Shown here in pieces: positions 1-8,012 of a stretch of DNA of 64,000 nucleotides. Position 1 is the first letter of the stretch; every line of letters begins with the position of its first letter. A program made the translations under genes and the position numbers. The notes under the pieces are model-generated. The model saw nothing but the letters and a program-made list of their open reading frames with translations. It did not search any database and was not told the origin of the DNA. This stretch comes from Streptococcus thermophilus (GTDB taxonomy: Bacteria > Actinomycetota > Actinomycetes > Mycobacteriales > Mycobacteriaceae): assembly GCA_900618065.1 (NCBI GenBank), contig UYIL01000003.1, positions 1,984,001 to 2,048,000 of the forward strand, in the 5' to 3' direction.

Positions 1-694
1 TGTCGGTGACAATCACGTCATACCGCGATGGATCGGTGACCATGTAGATCGTCGCCGCATCGATGTGGTTATAGCTGACCTCCACGTCGGGGTATTCGCG
101 CGCAACGTCGTTTACGGTGTTCTGCCACAGTGCTCCTGCGTTGGTGAGCACGTTCGTCTTGTGCACGAGCGTGAGCTTTCTACGGCGCTCCATGGCGGTC
201 TCGAAACCGTGGCGGACAAGGCGCTCCACCCCGTACCGGGTGTTCTGGGAGACTTCGCTGGCGACCTCCGCCGGGGTACCTTGGCGGAGAGTGCCGCCGT
301 TGCCGCAGTACAGGCCTTCAGTTCCTTCACGCACGACCACGAAGTCGATCTCTCCGGGATTGGCCAGCGGGCTCACCGCCGTCGGATAGAGCTTCGACGG
401 GCGGAGGTTGACAAAGTGGTCCAGTTTGAAGCGCAGCGGCAACAGCAAACCGCGTTCCAGCACACCCGCCGGAACGCGGTCGGGGTCGCCGATAGCGCCG
501 AGCAAGATCGCGTCGTGCTCGCGCAAGCTCCTCAGGTCCTCATCAGTCAGCAGCTCGCCGTTGCGCAAGTAGCGGCGGGCACCGAGGTCGTACTCAGTGA
601 ACTCCACATCGCCCCTGACGGCGCCAAGCACTTTCAACCCCTCCGCCATGACCTCGGGGCCGATACCGTCGCCTGCGATCACCGCGATCTTCAT
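1..694 (-). CDS. leuB: 3-isopropylmalate dehydrogenase (partial, N-terminal part)
   Basis: Oxidative decarboxylation of 3-isopropylmalate in leucine biosynthesis (cytoplasmic, NAD-dependent). Reading leftward from an ATG at 694-692 the protein begins [20 protein letters not shown], the classic isopropylmalate dehydrogenase N-terminus, followed by the RPSKLYP substrate segment, [15 protein letters not shown] and the conserved LVHKTNVL stretch. About 231 residues are present; the C-terminal third lies beyond the window edge, so no stop codon is seen. An AAAGGTG ribosome binding site precedes the ATG. It lies downstream of serA on the same strand, the order known from C. glutamicum (ilvBNC...serA...leuB). 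Confidence 0.95.
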   Translation of the reverse strand, partial: MKIAVIAGDGIGPEVMAEGLKVLGAVRGDVEFTEYDLGARRYLRNGELLTDEDLRSLREHDAILLGAIGDPDRVPAGVLERGLLLPLRFKLDHFVNLRPSKLYPTAVSPLANPGEIDFVVVREGTEGLYCGNGGTLRQGTPAEVASEVSQNTRYGVERLVRHGFETAMERRRKLTLVHKTNVLTNAGALWQNTVNDVAREYPDVEVSYNHIDAATIYMVTDPSRYDVIVTD

Positions 695-768
695 ATGTGG
701 GACACCTTTCTCACTGGGCGGGCTGAACTCCCCGTCAAGGTTAGCAAGGTGCCCCGGAGCCGCAGACA

Positions 769-1755
769 CTACTCGTGCTCGAGGATGTACTCCAGCGTCT
801 CGTCAATCGCAGCGAGCACGTCATCGTCTTCATAACCGAGCTCTTCCATGACCGGAGCAGGGTCAATACCCAAGTCCATGGCGCGCAGCTCGCCGGCAAG
901 CTCCATGTGGATGCCGTGCTCGTGGCCAGCATCCGCAGCCTGCTTGTCGATGGCTTGCATCTGCTCGCGGACCGCCTCGTAGGGCATCTCGGTGATCTCG
1001 GTGTCGATACCCATCTTCTCCGCCACGCGGTTGTAGAACTCCGTGAACGTGAGGTTGTATCCGCCCAGAGCGTAGGTGCCGCGGTGCGTACCGCGTTCAG
1101 CTGCACCAACAGCGGCCTGCCCGACCTGCTTGGTGGTCACCGCAGCAGTGACACCTGTCGGATGGACCGGAAATACCGGGGACTGTTTCATCTGGTCGGA
1201 GAACATCTTCCACAGCGGCATCCGACCCGGCATGGTGCCGAAGATGTAAGGCAAACGCAGGGATGTAACGGTCATGGCGCCGTCGCCCTCCGCGAATGCG
1301 ACCTGCTCCTGCAATAGGCGCGTCAGCGGGTATCCCTGCTCTTTTAGGCCGGACTCCGGCATGCGCTCAGCAAACTCAGCGAAGTAGGAGCCGTAGACGA
1401 CGAAGCTCTTCACTCCGGCCTCACGCGCCAGCCGTGCCAACCGCTGCGTGGGCAAAACGTTGGCCTCGTAAAAGAAGCGGGATGCAGGCGCTTCCGGGGT
1501 GGCGCGCTCGTCGGCACCAATAGCGTAGAAGAGCGCATCGGCGCCGCCGATCAGCTCGAGCACTTCTTCATCGCCGAGATCGGAGACATCCGTCAGAACC
1601 GATTCAACCTTTCCGTCGTACTCATCAAACAGGTCATCGACCGGCATCGGAGGGAGCGCGATCGAGAGGACATCGTAGCCGAGGGGAACCAACTCCTTGA
1701 TCGTGGCCAAGCCGAGCAGGCCGGTGCCGCCGAGAACAACTGCTTTTTTGGACAA
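769..1755 (-). CDS. NAD(P)-binding epimerase/dehydratase-like SDR protein
   Basis: Extended short-chain-dehydrogenase-like protein of 328 aa. Residues 8-14 read GGTGLLG, the N-terminal dinucleotide-binding glycine motif of a Rossmann fold, and a VVYGSYF strand carries the usual catalytic serine position. The expected YxxxK is YPLTR, so arginine stands where lysine normally is; activity as a classical epimerase is therefore doubtful and the substrate is unknown. The start is a TTG at 1755; a GAGGA motif lies about 11 nt upstream, and an ATG close by is out of frame. It sits between serA and leuB on the same strand, in a place where C. glutamicum has little, so it may be an accessory insertion. 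Confidence 0.75.
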   Translation of the reverse strand: MSKKAVVLGGTGLLGLATIKELVPLGYDVLSIALPPMPVDDLFDEYDGKVESVLTDVSDLGDEEVLELIGGADALFYAIGADERATPEAPASRFFYEANVLPTQRLARLAREAGVKSFVVYGSYFAEFAERMPESGLKEQGYPLTRLLQEQVAFAEGDGAMTVTSLRLPYIFGTMPGRMPLWKMFSDQMKQSPVFPVHPTGVTAAVTTKQVGQAAVGAAERGTHRGTYALGGYNLTFTEFYNRVAEKMGIDTEITEMPYEAVREQMQAIDKQAADAGHEHGIHMELAGELRAMDLGIDPAPVMEELGYEDDDVLAAIDETLEYILEHE

Positions 1756-1803
1756 CGTAACTCATTCCTCGAATAAGTGGATTGCAGGTACGTTTCCCCA
1801 GTG

Positions 1804-1835
1804 TGCCAACGTTGACATTAGTTGGCAGCGCCAAC
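1804..1835. promoter_or_regulatory. Nested inverted repeats upstream of the SDR gene
   Basis: TGCCAAC (1804-1810) is repeated inverted as GTTGGCA (1821-1827), and GTTGGC (1821-1826) is inverted again as GCCAAC (1830-1835), giving three alternating half-sites in 32 bp. They lie 50-80 bp upstream of the TTG start at 1755, where a promoter would be. This looks like an operator for a dimeric regulator, but no regulator gene is adjacent. Confidence 0.4.
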
Positions 1836-1850
1836 GATTACCCCCGTGCA

Positions 1851-1886
1851 GATCCGAGGGGTTCGCAGGAAACACCCCCTCGGATC
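1851..1886 (-). terminator. Hairpin terminator after serA
   Basis: GATCCGAGGGG (1851-1861) and CCCCTCGGATC (1876-1886) form a perfect 11-bp stem with a 14-nt loop, beginning 15 nt past the serA stop codon. There is no clear U-tract on the minus strand, so it may need Rho or act as a 3' end stabiliser. Confidence 0.6.
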
Positions 1887-1900
1887 ACCCCCGATCGTGC

Positions 1901-3484
1901 CTAGTCCAAGTCGAGCTGAATGGAGTCCGCCTGGATGGACTCAGCAATAGTCTTCTCCAACTCAGCCGGGACCTCAGACTCGACGCGCAGGATCAGGAAA
2001 GCTCCGTCGCCCTTGACCGACTGCGTGAGCGCAGCGGCTTCGATGTTGATGTCCTGCTGCCCCAGCTGGGAGCCGACTTTGCCCAGAGCGCCCGGCTGGT
2101 CGGTGTAGGACAGGAAGAGGTTGCGGCCCTCAGCGCGCATGTCCACACCGCGGCCGTTGATGCGGACGATCTTCTCCACATGCTCCAGACCGGTCAGCGC
2201 GCCCTCAACGGTCGCGGTCTCACCAGAGGCGGATACGACCTGAACCTCCAAGGAGGAACGGTGGCCGCGGGACTCAGATGCCACACCGGACTCGACGTTC
2301 AAACCGCGGGCTTGTGCAATCGCCGGGGCGTTGACAAAGGTGACGGCCTCTTCGACGATGCCGGAGAACAGACCGCGCTCGGCGGACAGCGCCAAGGTCG
2401 ACGGATCCTCGTGGGACAGCTCGCCGCGGGCGGTGACCTGGAGGGACACCGGTGCATCGTCGAGAAGCTTGCCTGCAAGAAGGCCAAGCTTGCGCGACAG
2501 GTCGAGCCACACAGCGACTTCCTCGTTCACGGCACCGCCGATGATGTTGACAGCGTCTGGGACGAACTCACCGGCGAGGGCCTTGAGCACGGATGCGGCG
2601 ACGTCGGTGCCGGCGCGGTCCTGCGCCTCTGCGGTCGACGCGCCCAGGTGCGGCGTCACCACGACCTCATCCAATTCAAACAGCGGGGAATCCGTGCACG
2701 GCTCACTGGAGTAGACATCAAAACCGGCGCCGCGGATCGGGCCGTTCTTTATGGCGTCGGCGAGAGCGTGCTCGTCAACAAGCCCACCGCGGGCCGCGTT
2801 GACGATGATCTGGCCTTCCTTGGCCTTCGCCAGCAGCTCAGCGTTGAACATGCCCTGCGTTTCCTTGGTCTTGGGCAGGTGGATGGTCACAAAATCCGCG
2901 CGGGAAACCAGCTCTTCGAGCTCCACTAGCTCGACACCGAGCTGTGCGGCACGGGTCGGGTTCGCGTACGGGTCGTAGGCGATGATCTCAGTCTCAAAGG
3001 CCGCCAGGCGCTGGGCGAACAGCTGGCCGATGTGGCCAAACCCGACAATGCCGACGGTTTTACCGAAGATCTCCACACCCTTGAAGGAAGAACGCTTCCA
3101 CTCGCCGTCTCGCAGTGTCTTGTCGGCCGACGGGATCTGGCGGGCAGTCGACAGCAGCAGCGCAATTGCGTGCTCACAAGCAGAATGAATATTGGACGTC
3201 GGTGCATTGACGACCATGACGCCGCGCTCAGTCGCCGTCGGGACATCGACGTTGTCCAAACCGACCCCAGCGCGGCCCACGATGCGCAGTTTCAGAGCAG
3301 CCTCGAGAACCTCACGGTCCACAGTGGTGGCAGAGCGCACCAAAAGTGCCTCAGCGTCCGGCACAGCAGCCAAGAGTTCCTCGCGGTTCGGGCCGTCGAC
3401 CCACCGCACCTCTACGGCATCTCCGAGTGCATCAACGGTGGACTGGGCGAGCTTGTCGGCGATGAGAACGACGGGCTTGGACAC
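1901..3484 (-). CDS. serA: D-3-phosphoglycerate dehydrogenase
   Basis: First step of phosphorylated serine biosynthesis: 3-phosphoglycerate to 3-phosphohydroxypyruvate with NAD. The 527 aa match the long actinobacterial form: substrate-binding segment, NAD-binding Rossmann domain with GFGHIG at about 148-153, the NAARGGLVDE arginine motif and VVTPHLGAST with the catalytic histidine, an intervening (ASB) domain, and a C-terminal ACT domain ending the protein (FLSYTDQPGALGKVG), the usual serine-sensing module. Start GTG at 3484 is preceded by AAGGAG. A hairpin follows the stop. The upstream lipoprotein gene ends only about 40 bp away, so read-through from it is possible. Confidence 0.97.
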   Translation of the reverse strand: MSKPVVLIADKLAQSTVDALGDAVEVRWVDGPNREELLAAVPDAEALLVRSATTVDREVLEAALKLRIVGRAGVGLDNVDVPTATERGVMVVNAPTSNIHSACEHAIALLLSTARQIPSADKTLRDGEWKRSSFKGVEIFGKTVGIVGFGHIGQLFAQRLAAFETEIIAYDPYANPTRAAQLGVELVELEELVSRADFVTIHLPKTKETQGMFNAELLAKAKEGQIIVNAARGGLVDEHALADAIKNGPIRGAGFDVYSSEPCTDSPLFELDEVVVTPHLGASTAEAQDRAGTDVAASVLKALAGEFVPDAVNIIGGAVNEEVAVWLDLSRKLGLLAGKLLDDAPVSLQVTARGELSHEDPSTLALSAERGLFSGIVEEAVTFVNAPAIAQARGLNVESGVASESRGHRSSLEVQVVSASGETATVEGALTGLEHVEKIVRINGRGVDMRAEGRNLFLSYTDQPGALGKVGSQLGQQDINIEAAALTQSVKGDGAFLILRVESEVPAELEKTIAESIQADSIQLDLD

Positions 3485-3525
3485 GGTAGGTACTCTCCTT
3501 GGAAACGGGATGAAAGCAGCGCCCG

Positions 3526-4461
3526 TTAGTTTAGCGCCCCCGCCTCTGCTTCTGTGATCCGGTCTGCCAGCTCCTCTCCTGTTCCGAACTCCCTGCCGAG
3601 AGCGACCAACGGCTTATCCGCCAAACCAGCCGTGGCAAGCAGCGTTTGCCGCTGCGCGCGGGGATCCGGATCCGGCACCACGGTGACCGCCGCACCGTAC
3701 GCCCGGGCGGTGGCAATTGCCGGGATAGGAGTGCTGCGCAACGCGATGACCTGCGGGGCCATCTCCGCATCCAGCCGCGACTGGAGCGGAACCGTGCCGC
3801 TTTCGGCGTTGTCCGGCACTTGCTGCTCACCGGGGAATCCCGCGCGCAACCAGGTGGGTTCAGCGGATTTCAAGCCCGCTACCGCAGCTGCGGCTTCCTC
3901 CGGTGTTTCCACGACATGTTCGGTGAATTTTAAAGCCGTTGCCTGTTCGAGTGCGTCCAGACCACCGGGATCGCGGACGATCACGAGATCCTCCGTGTAA
4001 TTGAGCACCGGCACATGTCCCACAGCGAAGATAGTGTGCGCGCCCAGCCGCTCGATTTCCTGGATCACCTGATTGTGGTGGTCACGGTCATAGATGACCA
4101 TCGGCGCATGTGCCACCGCAGCCACCGACGCCGCGCGCAGCTGCGAATGCATGTCCCCGTCCGAAAGGATCAAAGTCTCGGACGATTCGAAGAATAACTC
4201 CGACGCCACAAACCCATGCGGATCGTCGAGCACAACAGGCTGCTCCTCGAAGCGCTCCGCCACGTGGCGCGAGGAGTTCACAGTGCGGGCTTGCTGCAGC
4301 TCAGGATCCTTGTTGGCCGTGCTGCTCGTGCTGCCGGCGGTGGTAGTTTCCGCATCGGTCTCGGCACTCTCAGACGCGCAGCCGGCCAACAGAACGCACG
4401 AGCCGAAGACTGCGCAGAAGCGTCGCAGCACCGTGGCTGCCCTATGGGCCTGTTGCGTCAT
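3526..4461 (-). CDS. Lipoprotein resembling cell-wall-binding repeat 2 proteins
   Basis: A 311-aa exported lipoprotein. The N-terminus has a basic segment, a hydrophobic stretch and a lipobox LAGC with the acylated cysteine near residue 28, then a Ser/Thr/Glu linker. The body contains segments of the type LILSDGD...APMVIYDRD...EIERLGAHTIFAVGHV, which resemble the alternating strand/helix pattern of the CWB2 family (putative cell wall binding repeat 2). The gene overlaps the upstream DUF262 gene by 4 bp (ATGA at 4458-4461), implying translational coupling. Role unknown; attachment to the outer face of the membrane and to the cell wall is an inference. Confidence 0.65.
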   Translation of the reverse strand: MTQQAHRAATVLRRFCAVFGSCVLLAGCASESAETDAETTTAGSTSSTANKDPELQQARTVNSSRHVAERFEEQPVVLDDPHGFVASELFFESSETLILSDGDMHSQLRAASVAAVAHAPMVIYDRDHHNQVIQEIERLGAHTIFAVGHVPVLNYTEDLVIVRDPGGLDALEQATALKFTEHVVETPEEAAAAVAGLKSAEPTWLRAGFPGEQQVPDNAESGTVPLQSRLDAEMAPQVIALRSTPIPAIATARAYGAAVTVVPDPDPRAQRQTLLATAGLADKPLVALGREFGTGEELADRITEAEAGALN

Positions 4462-6206
4462 ACGCGGTCCCGCTGCGCAGGTTTGTTCATGGCGTATTCG
4501 ATCATGCCCAACAGCCGCTCGCGCCGGTCGGCGAAAAACGCCTGCCAGTTCGAGGTGAACAGGTACTCCGGCTCAATTTCGTGGGTGGCCAGCAGCGCAT
4601 CAAACTCATCGTCTTCCATGATGGCTTTGGACTGTAGCCGAGATAGGTAGCGCTTCGGGTCATTGCCCTCCATGACGTTCTCAGTCCGCTTGCCCAGTGG
4701 TGTGCGGTTGAGCACCGACCCCGCCAACTGCGGGTCAACGTTGTGCACGCGGCAGAATCCGGGCGGGAAGACTTGATAGAAACCAGGTTGGAGTTCGGCG
4801 ACAGTGGTGCCGTCAAAAAGCTTGCCGGTGCGCCAGTCCCGCGCGCCGCGCGCCATGAGCAGTGAGAACAGACCGCGGTAGACGCCCGAATCCTCGTCGG
4901 CGGTGATCAGGCGTGATTCGACGAACTCCGCATCCTCTACCGTTTTGGGCACAACCTCGGTCTCGCCCTTCGCCCACGGCGTGACCTGGTCCACGTCCGA
5001 GCCCGCGCGTATGGACGGCGAGTGCGCACCGTAGAGTTCACCAAACACCCCGCTCCAGTACCACTGGTTAATACGGTCCCATGTCGCCGGGTTGTCCAGG
5101 CACCCGTCTTCGTAGGACAAGCGCGCAAGAATCACGGCGAGCGGCACTAACTGGCCGTTATAGGGCACCTGGTCGACACTGAAGATGCAGCGGTCCGAAA
5201 GGAATTGCGCGGCGCGCTCGAACGCGGCCAACAAGTCGCGGGAGGCCCACATGTACTCGTCCAGTTTCAAGTTGAGAATGTCGCCGCGGTGGCCGCGTGC
5301 GAAACCGTTCATGCTGGACACCAGCAGAGAAACACCACGCAGGAAACGCACGCGGGTCACCGAGCGCAGCGCTGGGTACTGATGGAGCACTGCCTCACAT
5401 TCCTCCCAGTGGGCTGAGAGTGAAAAGTCCGGGTTCTCCAGCGCGAACACCGCAGTGAGCAGCTCGAAGACGTCCATGGAGACACCCTGGGAGTTCGCCT
5501 GCGCGAAAATCTGGCCGACACCGATCTGGGAGGTGCCGCGCTCCAGGCGGGTCATCGGCATGTCATAGGCAGCCAGCGGGCGGACAATGCTGCGGTGGAA
5601 TGCTTTCACATCTTCGCGTAGCGACGGATCCTCCGCATTGGCCGCCATATCGAACAGGAGATCGTTGCCTTCTTCCCACAGCAGCGCAGACACCGGCACA
5701 ACGTAATTGTCCACCATCGCCTGGCGGTCGGTGATCCCGCCGGGGATGTCCGGGCCGAAGTGGGAGCGAATCACGCCTTCATCGTCGACGGCGAAGATTG
5801 CCTCTTCCGGGATTGGCTCGGCCCGCACCGCCGCACGCACGTCGACGAAGTACCGGCGGTGGATCCGGCGCTGCCGGAAATCCAGCACCTCAAGCCGGCC
5901 GTCCCCGCGCAAAGCAAGGTAGAGGGAAGAAAGCCGCTGCTGACCGTCAAGCAGCAAAAGCCCCGGCTCATTGCTCGTCTCGGGCGCGCCAGGCAACGTG
6001 CGCGGTTTGAAACGCATGGGCTCGTTGCGGGTGTCCAGCGCCAGCAACGTGCCTACCGGGTATCCGCGCAGCACAGAGGAGATCAGCGTGCGGGTGCGGT
6101 CCACATCCCACAGGTAGGTGCGCTGAAAGTCAGGAATCTGCAGTTCGCCGCGATCAACGCGCGCGAACAGGTCGGTCAAGGAGTAGCTCGGCGTGGTAAA
6201 CCCCAT
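4458..6206 (-). CDS. DUF262 (GmrS/ParB-like nucleotidase fold) protein
   Basis: The N-terminal half has the two DUF262 hallmarks: IPDFQRTYLW (about residues 24-33) and LLDGQQR (about 86-91), shared with the GmrS part of GmrSD type IV restriction enzymes and with SspE. The C-terminal part ends like other DUF262 proteins (NRTPLGKRTENV ... FFADRRERLLGMI), but I see no HNH/DUF1524 nuclease motif, so any DNA cleavage is unproven. 582 aa from ATG 6206; the minus-strand hexamer TACAGT ends 7 nt before that ATG, suggesting a leaderless transcript (a GTG two codons earlier is the alternative). The downstream lipoprotein gene overlaps by 4 bp. Confidence 0.8.
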   Translation of the reverse strand: MGFTTPSYSLTDLFARVDRGELQIPDFQRTYLWDVDRTRTLISSVLRGYPVGTLLALDTRNEPMRFKPRTLPGAPETSNEPGLLLLDGQQRLSSLYLALRGDGRLEVLDFRQRRIHRRYFVDVRAAVRAEPIPEEAIFAVDDEGVIRSHFGPDIPGGITDRQAMVDNYVVPVSALLWEEGNDLLFDMAANAEDPSLREDVKAFHRSIVRPLAAYDMPMTRLERGTSQIGVGQIFAQANSQGVSMDVFELLTAVFALENPDFSLSAHWEECEAVLHQYPALRSVTRVRFLRGVSLLVSSMNGFARGHRGDILNLKLDEYMWASRDLLAAFERAAQFLSDRCIFSVDQVPYNGQLVPLAVILARLSYEDGCLDNPATWDRINQWYWSGVFGELYGAHSPSIRAGSDVDQVTPWAKGETEVVPKTVEDAEFVESRLITADEDSGVYRGLFSLLMARGARDWRTGKLFDGTTVAELQPGFYQVFPPGFCRVHNVDPQLAGSVLNRTPLGKRTENVMEGNDPKRYLSRLQSKAIMEDDEFDALLATHEIEPEYLFTSNWQAFFADRRERLLGMIEYAMNKPAQRDRV

Positions 6207-6221
6207 GGCCACAACTGTAGA

Positions 6222-7142
6222 TCACTCCGCATGTTCGTGAGGGGCACAGAAGACCTCGTGGGCGGAGTGCTCGGGCCCCTCAATCTGAATGGTGGCGTGG
6301 TGGATTCCGAAGCCATTCATACGCGCTTGCGCGCGGTCGAGCAGTACCCCGTGGTCGCCGCGCGTGATCAGGTGGACAGTGCAGAGCACATTATTCCCGC
6401 TCATGGACCACAGATGCAGGTCGTGAATGCCGTCCACACCCTCAAGCGACAACAGCGCGGTCTCCACCTCAGCGGGGTCAATGTGCGCTGGCACTCGCTC
6501 AAGCAGCACGCTTATCGACGTTTTCAGCAACCCCCACGCCCGCGGCAGCACCATCCCGGCAATTAGTAGTGACGCAATCACGTCCGCGGCTTGGAAGCCA
6601 GTGAACGCGATGACGAGTCCCGCGCAGATGACTGCCACAGACCCGAGCAAGTCCACCATCACGTGCAAGAAAGCGCCCTCCACATTAATGGACTGCTTTC
6701 GTTGGGAATGCAGTACCGCTGCAGAACAAATATTGGCCACAAGCCCTACAAACGCCACCGCGATCATTGTGGTTGTGTGCACTTCTTCCCCACTGCCCAG
6801 CCGGACCACCGCTTCTACGACAATCCATATGGAAATAAGCACAACCGTCACAGCGTTCAACGCCGCCGCGAGCACCTCCACCCTGCGGTACCCGAAGGTT
6901 GCATAAGTGGAGACCTTACGCCTGCCGATGATCACGGCGATCAGCGCAATGATCAGCCCGGTGGCATCAGAGAGCATATGCATGGCATCCGCGAGGAGAG
7001 CCATAGAACCCGATAGCCACCCGCCGACGAGTTCCGCAAAAAACACGACCCCGGTGATTCCCAGCGCGACCGCGAGCGCCCACATGGGCGCCGAATCATG
7101 GTGCGAATGGCCATGCGGGTGACCGTGATTATGTTCCCTCAT
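6222..7142 (-). CDS. Cation diffusion facilitator family metal exporter
   Basis: Inner-membrane H+-coupled divalent cation (probably Zn2+) exporter of the ZitB/CzcD type. The N-terminus is histidine-rich (HNHGHPHGHSHH), six transmembrane segments follow, and both metal-site pairs are present: D52/H55..D59 (DAMHMLSD) and H160..D164 (HVMVD). The C-terminal ~90 residues match the cytoplasmic metallochaperone-like domain. 306 aa from ATG 7142; a GTG at 7151 is the alternative. It ends 15 bp before the DUF262 start, and the DUF262 promoter overlaps that gap. Direct repeats upstream (7171-7199) may be a metal-regulator site. Confidence 0.9.
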   Translation of the reverse strand: MREHNHGHPHGHSHHDSAPMWALAVALGITGVVFFAELVGGWLSGSMALLADAMHMLSDATGLIIALIAVIIGRRKVSTYATFGYRRVEVLAAALNAVTVVLISIWIVVEAVVRLGSGEEVHTTTMIAVAFVGLVANICSAAVLHSQRKQSINVEGAFLHVMVDLLGSVAVICAGLVIAFTGFQAADVIASLLIAGMVLPRAWGLLKTSISVLLERVPAHIDPAEVETALLSLEGVDGIHDLHLWSMSGNNVLCTVHLITRGDHGVLLDRAQARMNGFGIHHATIQIEGPEHSAHEVFCAPHEHAE

Positions 7143-7170
7143 GGTCACCACTTTATGACACTTTGGCTCT

Positions 7171-7199
7171 TATTGAAACTCTATTGAAAACGATTGATC
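7171..7199. promoter_or_regulatory. Direct repeats with 11-bp spacing upstream of the CDF gene
   Basis: TATTGAAA occurs at 7171-7178 and again at 7182-7189, exactly 11 bp apart, with a weaker third copy ATTGATC at 7193-7199. The stretch TGAAAACGATT matches the left part of the Zur-type consensus TGAAAATGATT with one difference, but the right half is not symmetrical. An AT-rich island like this is unusual here and fits a promoter/operator. Confidence 0.4.
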
Positions 7200-7349
7200 T
7201 GCCAAAACCCGTTCTCACCTGGGAACTAACGAAATGAGCTTGATGACGCGTCCCCGACCCTTCCACACCCCCTCCGTCACGCCGCGGCGAAAGTTGTTAC
7301 CGTAGATATCTGTCAGTTAAAAATTTACGTTATTTAGGAAGGCGTCAAC

Positions 7350-7940
7350 ATGACCTCCAAGACCCCGAACCCGAACGACCCGAACAAGCTGCCGCACGAC
7401 GCGAACAACCTGCCGACCGAGCGCATCGGCCAGGGCGAGGACCGTATCGGTCGCGGTGAGCCGATCGACGAGACCCGCGTCAACGAGTCCCGCATTGTTC
7501 CGGAGGACGAGACCACCACCCGCACCGAGTCCGCCGCCGACAACCGCCCGGCCACCACGACCGGCGGTTCCACCGCTGCCCAGGAATCTGACAACGGTGG
7601 CAGCAACCTGTGGAAGTGGCTGCTCGGTCTGCTGGCCCTGCTGCTGCTCGGCGCGCTGATCTACTTCCTGGTTGCCGGCAACGGTGACGAGGATGACGCT
7701 GAGCCGTCCACCACCACCGTTGGCACCACCACCGTCGATGAGACCACCACCGAGGCTCCGGCTGGCGACGCTAACCCGGCTGAGGGCGCTGAAGACGCTG
7801 CCGGCGATGCTGGTGACGCTGCAGGCGACGCCGCTGAAGGTGCCGAGGACGCTGCTGGCGACGCTGCGGACAACGCTGGCGACGCTGCTGACGGCGCTGA
7901 GGACGCTGCTGGTGATGCTGTGGAGAACGCCACCAACTAA
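7350..7940 (+). CDS. Single-pass membrane protein with Ala/Asp/Gly repeat tail
   Basis: I do not recognise a family. The 196-aa protein has a charged, proline-containing N-terminus without a signal peptide (about 1-88), one transmembrane helix (about 89-110, WKWLLGLLALLLLGALIYFL), a Thr-rich linker and an Ala/Asp/Glu/Gly tail. The last 54 residues are three copies of an 18-residue unit containing GAEDAAGDA. A type II topology with the acidic tail outside is the natural reading. RBS AGGAAGG precedes ATG 7350 and a strong hairpin follows the stop. The gene diverges from the CDF exporter and is followed by the IS30 insertion. Confidence 0.8.
   Translation: MTSKTPNPNDPNKLPHDANNLPTERIGQGEDRIGRGEPIDETRVNESRIVPEDETTTRTESAADNRPATTTGGSTAAQESDNGGSNLWKWLLGLLALLLLGALIYFLVAGNGDEDDAEPSTTTVGTTTVDETTTEAPAGDANPAEGAEDAAGDAGDAAGDAAEGAEDAAGDAADNAGDAADGAEDAAGDAVENATN
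7776..7937 (+). repeat. Three 54-bp coding tandem repeats
   Basis: Three consecutive 54-bp units encode 18-residue repeats sharing GAEDAAGDA. Later copies diverge at a few codons, so they are old enough to have drifted while keeping length. Confidence 0.8.
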
Positions 7941-7956
7941 GCACCATCGGACGTTT

Positions 7957-7986
7957 GCCCCGCCACCCCACCTTGGGGCGCGGGGC
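7957..7986 (+). terminator. Terminator hairpin after the repeat-tail membrane protein
   Basis: GCCCCGC (7957-7963) pairs with GCGGGGC (7980-7986), extended inward by CCCCA/TGGGG. It begins 16 nt after the stop codon, and the IS30 left end lies 27 bp further on. Only a weak T-rich tail follows. Confidence 0.65.
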
Positions 7987-8012
7987 ATTGTCATACCTAG
8001 CCATACCTCAGG

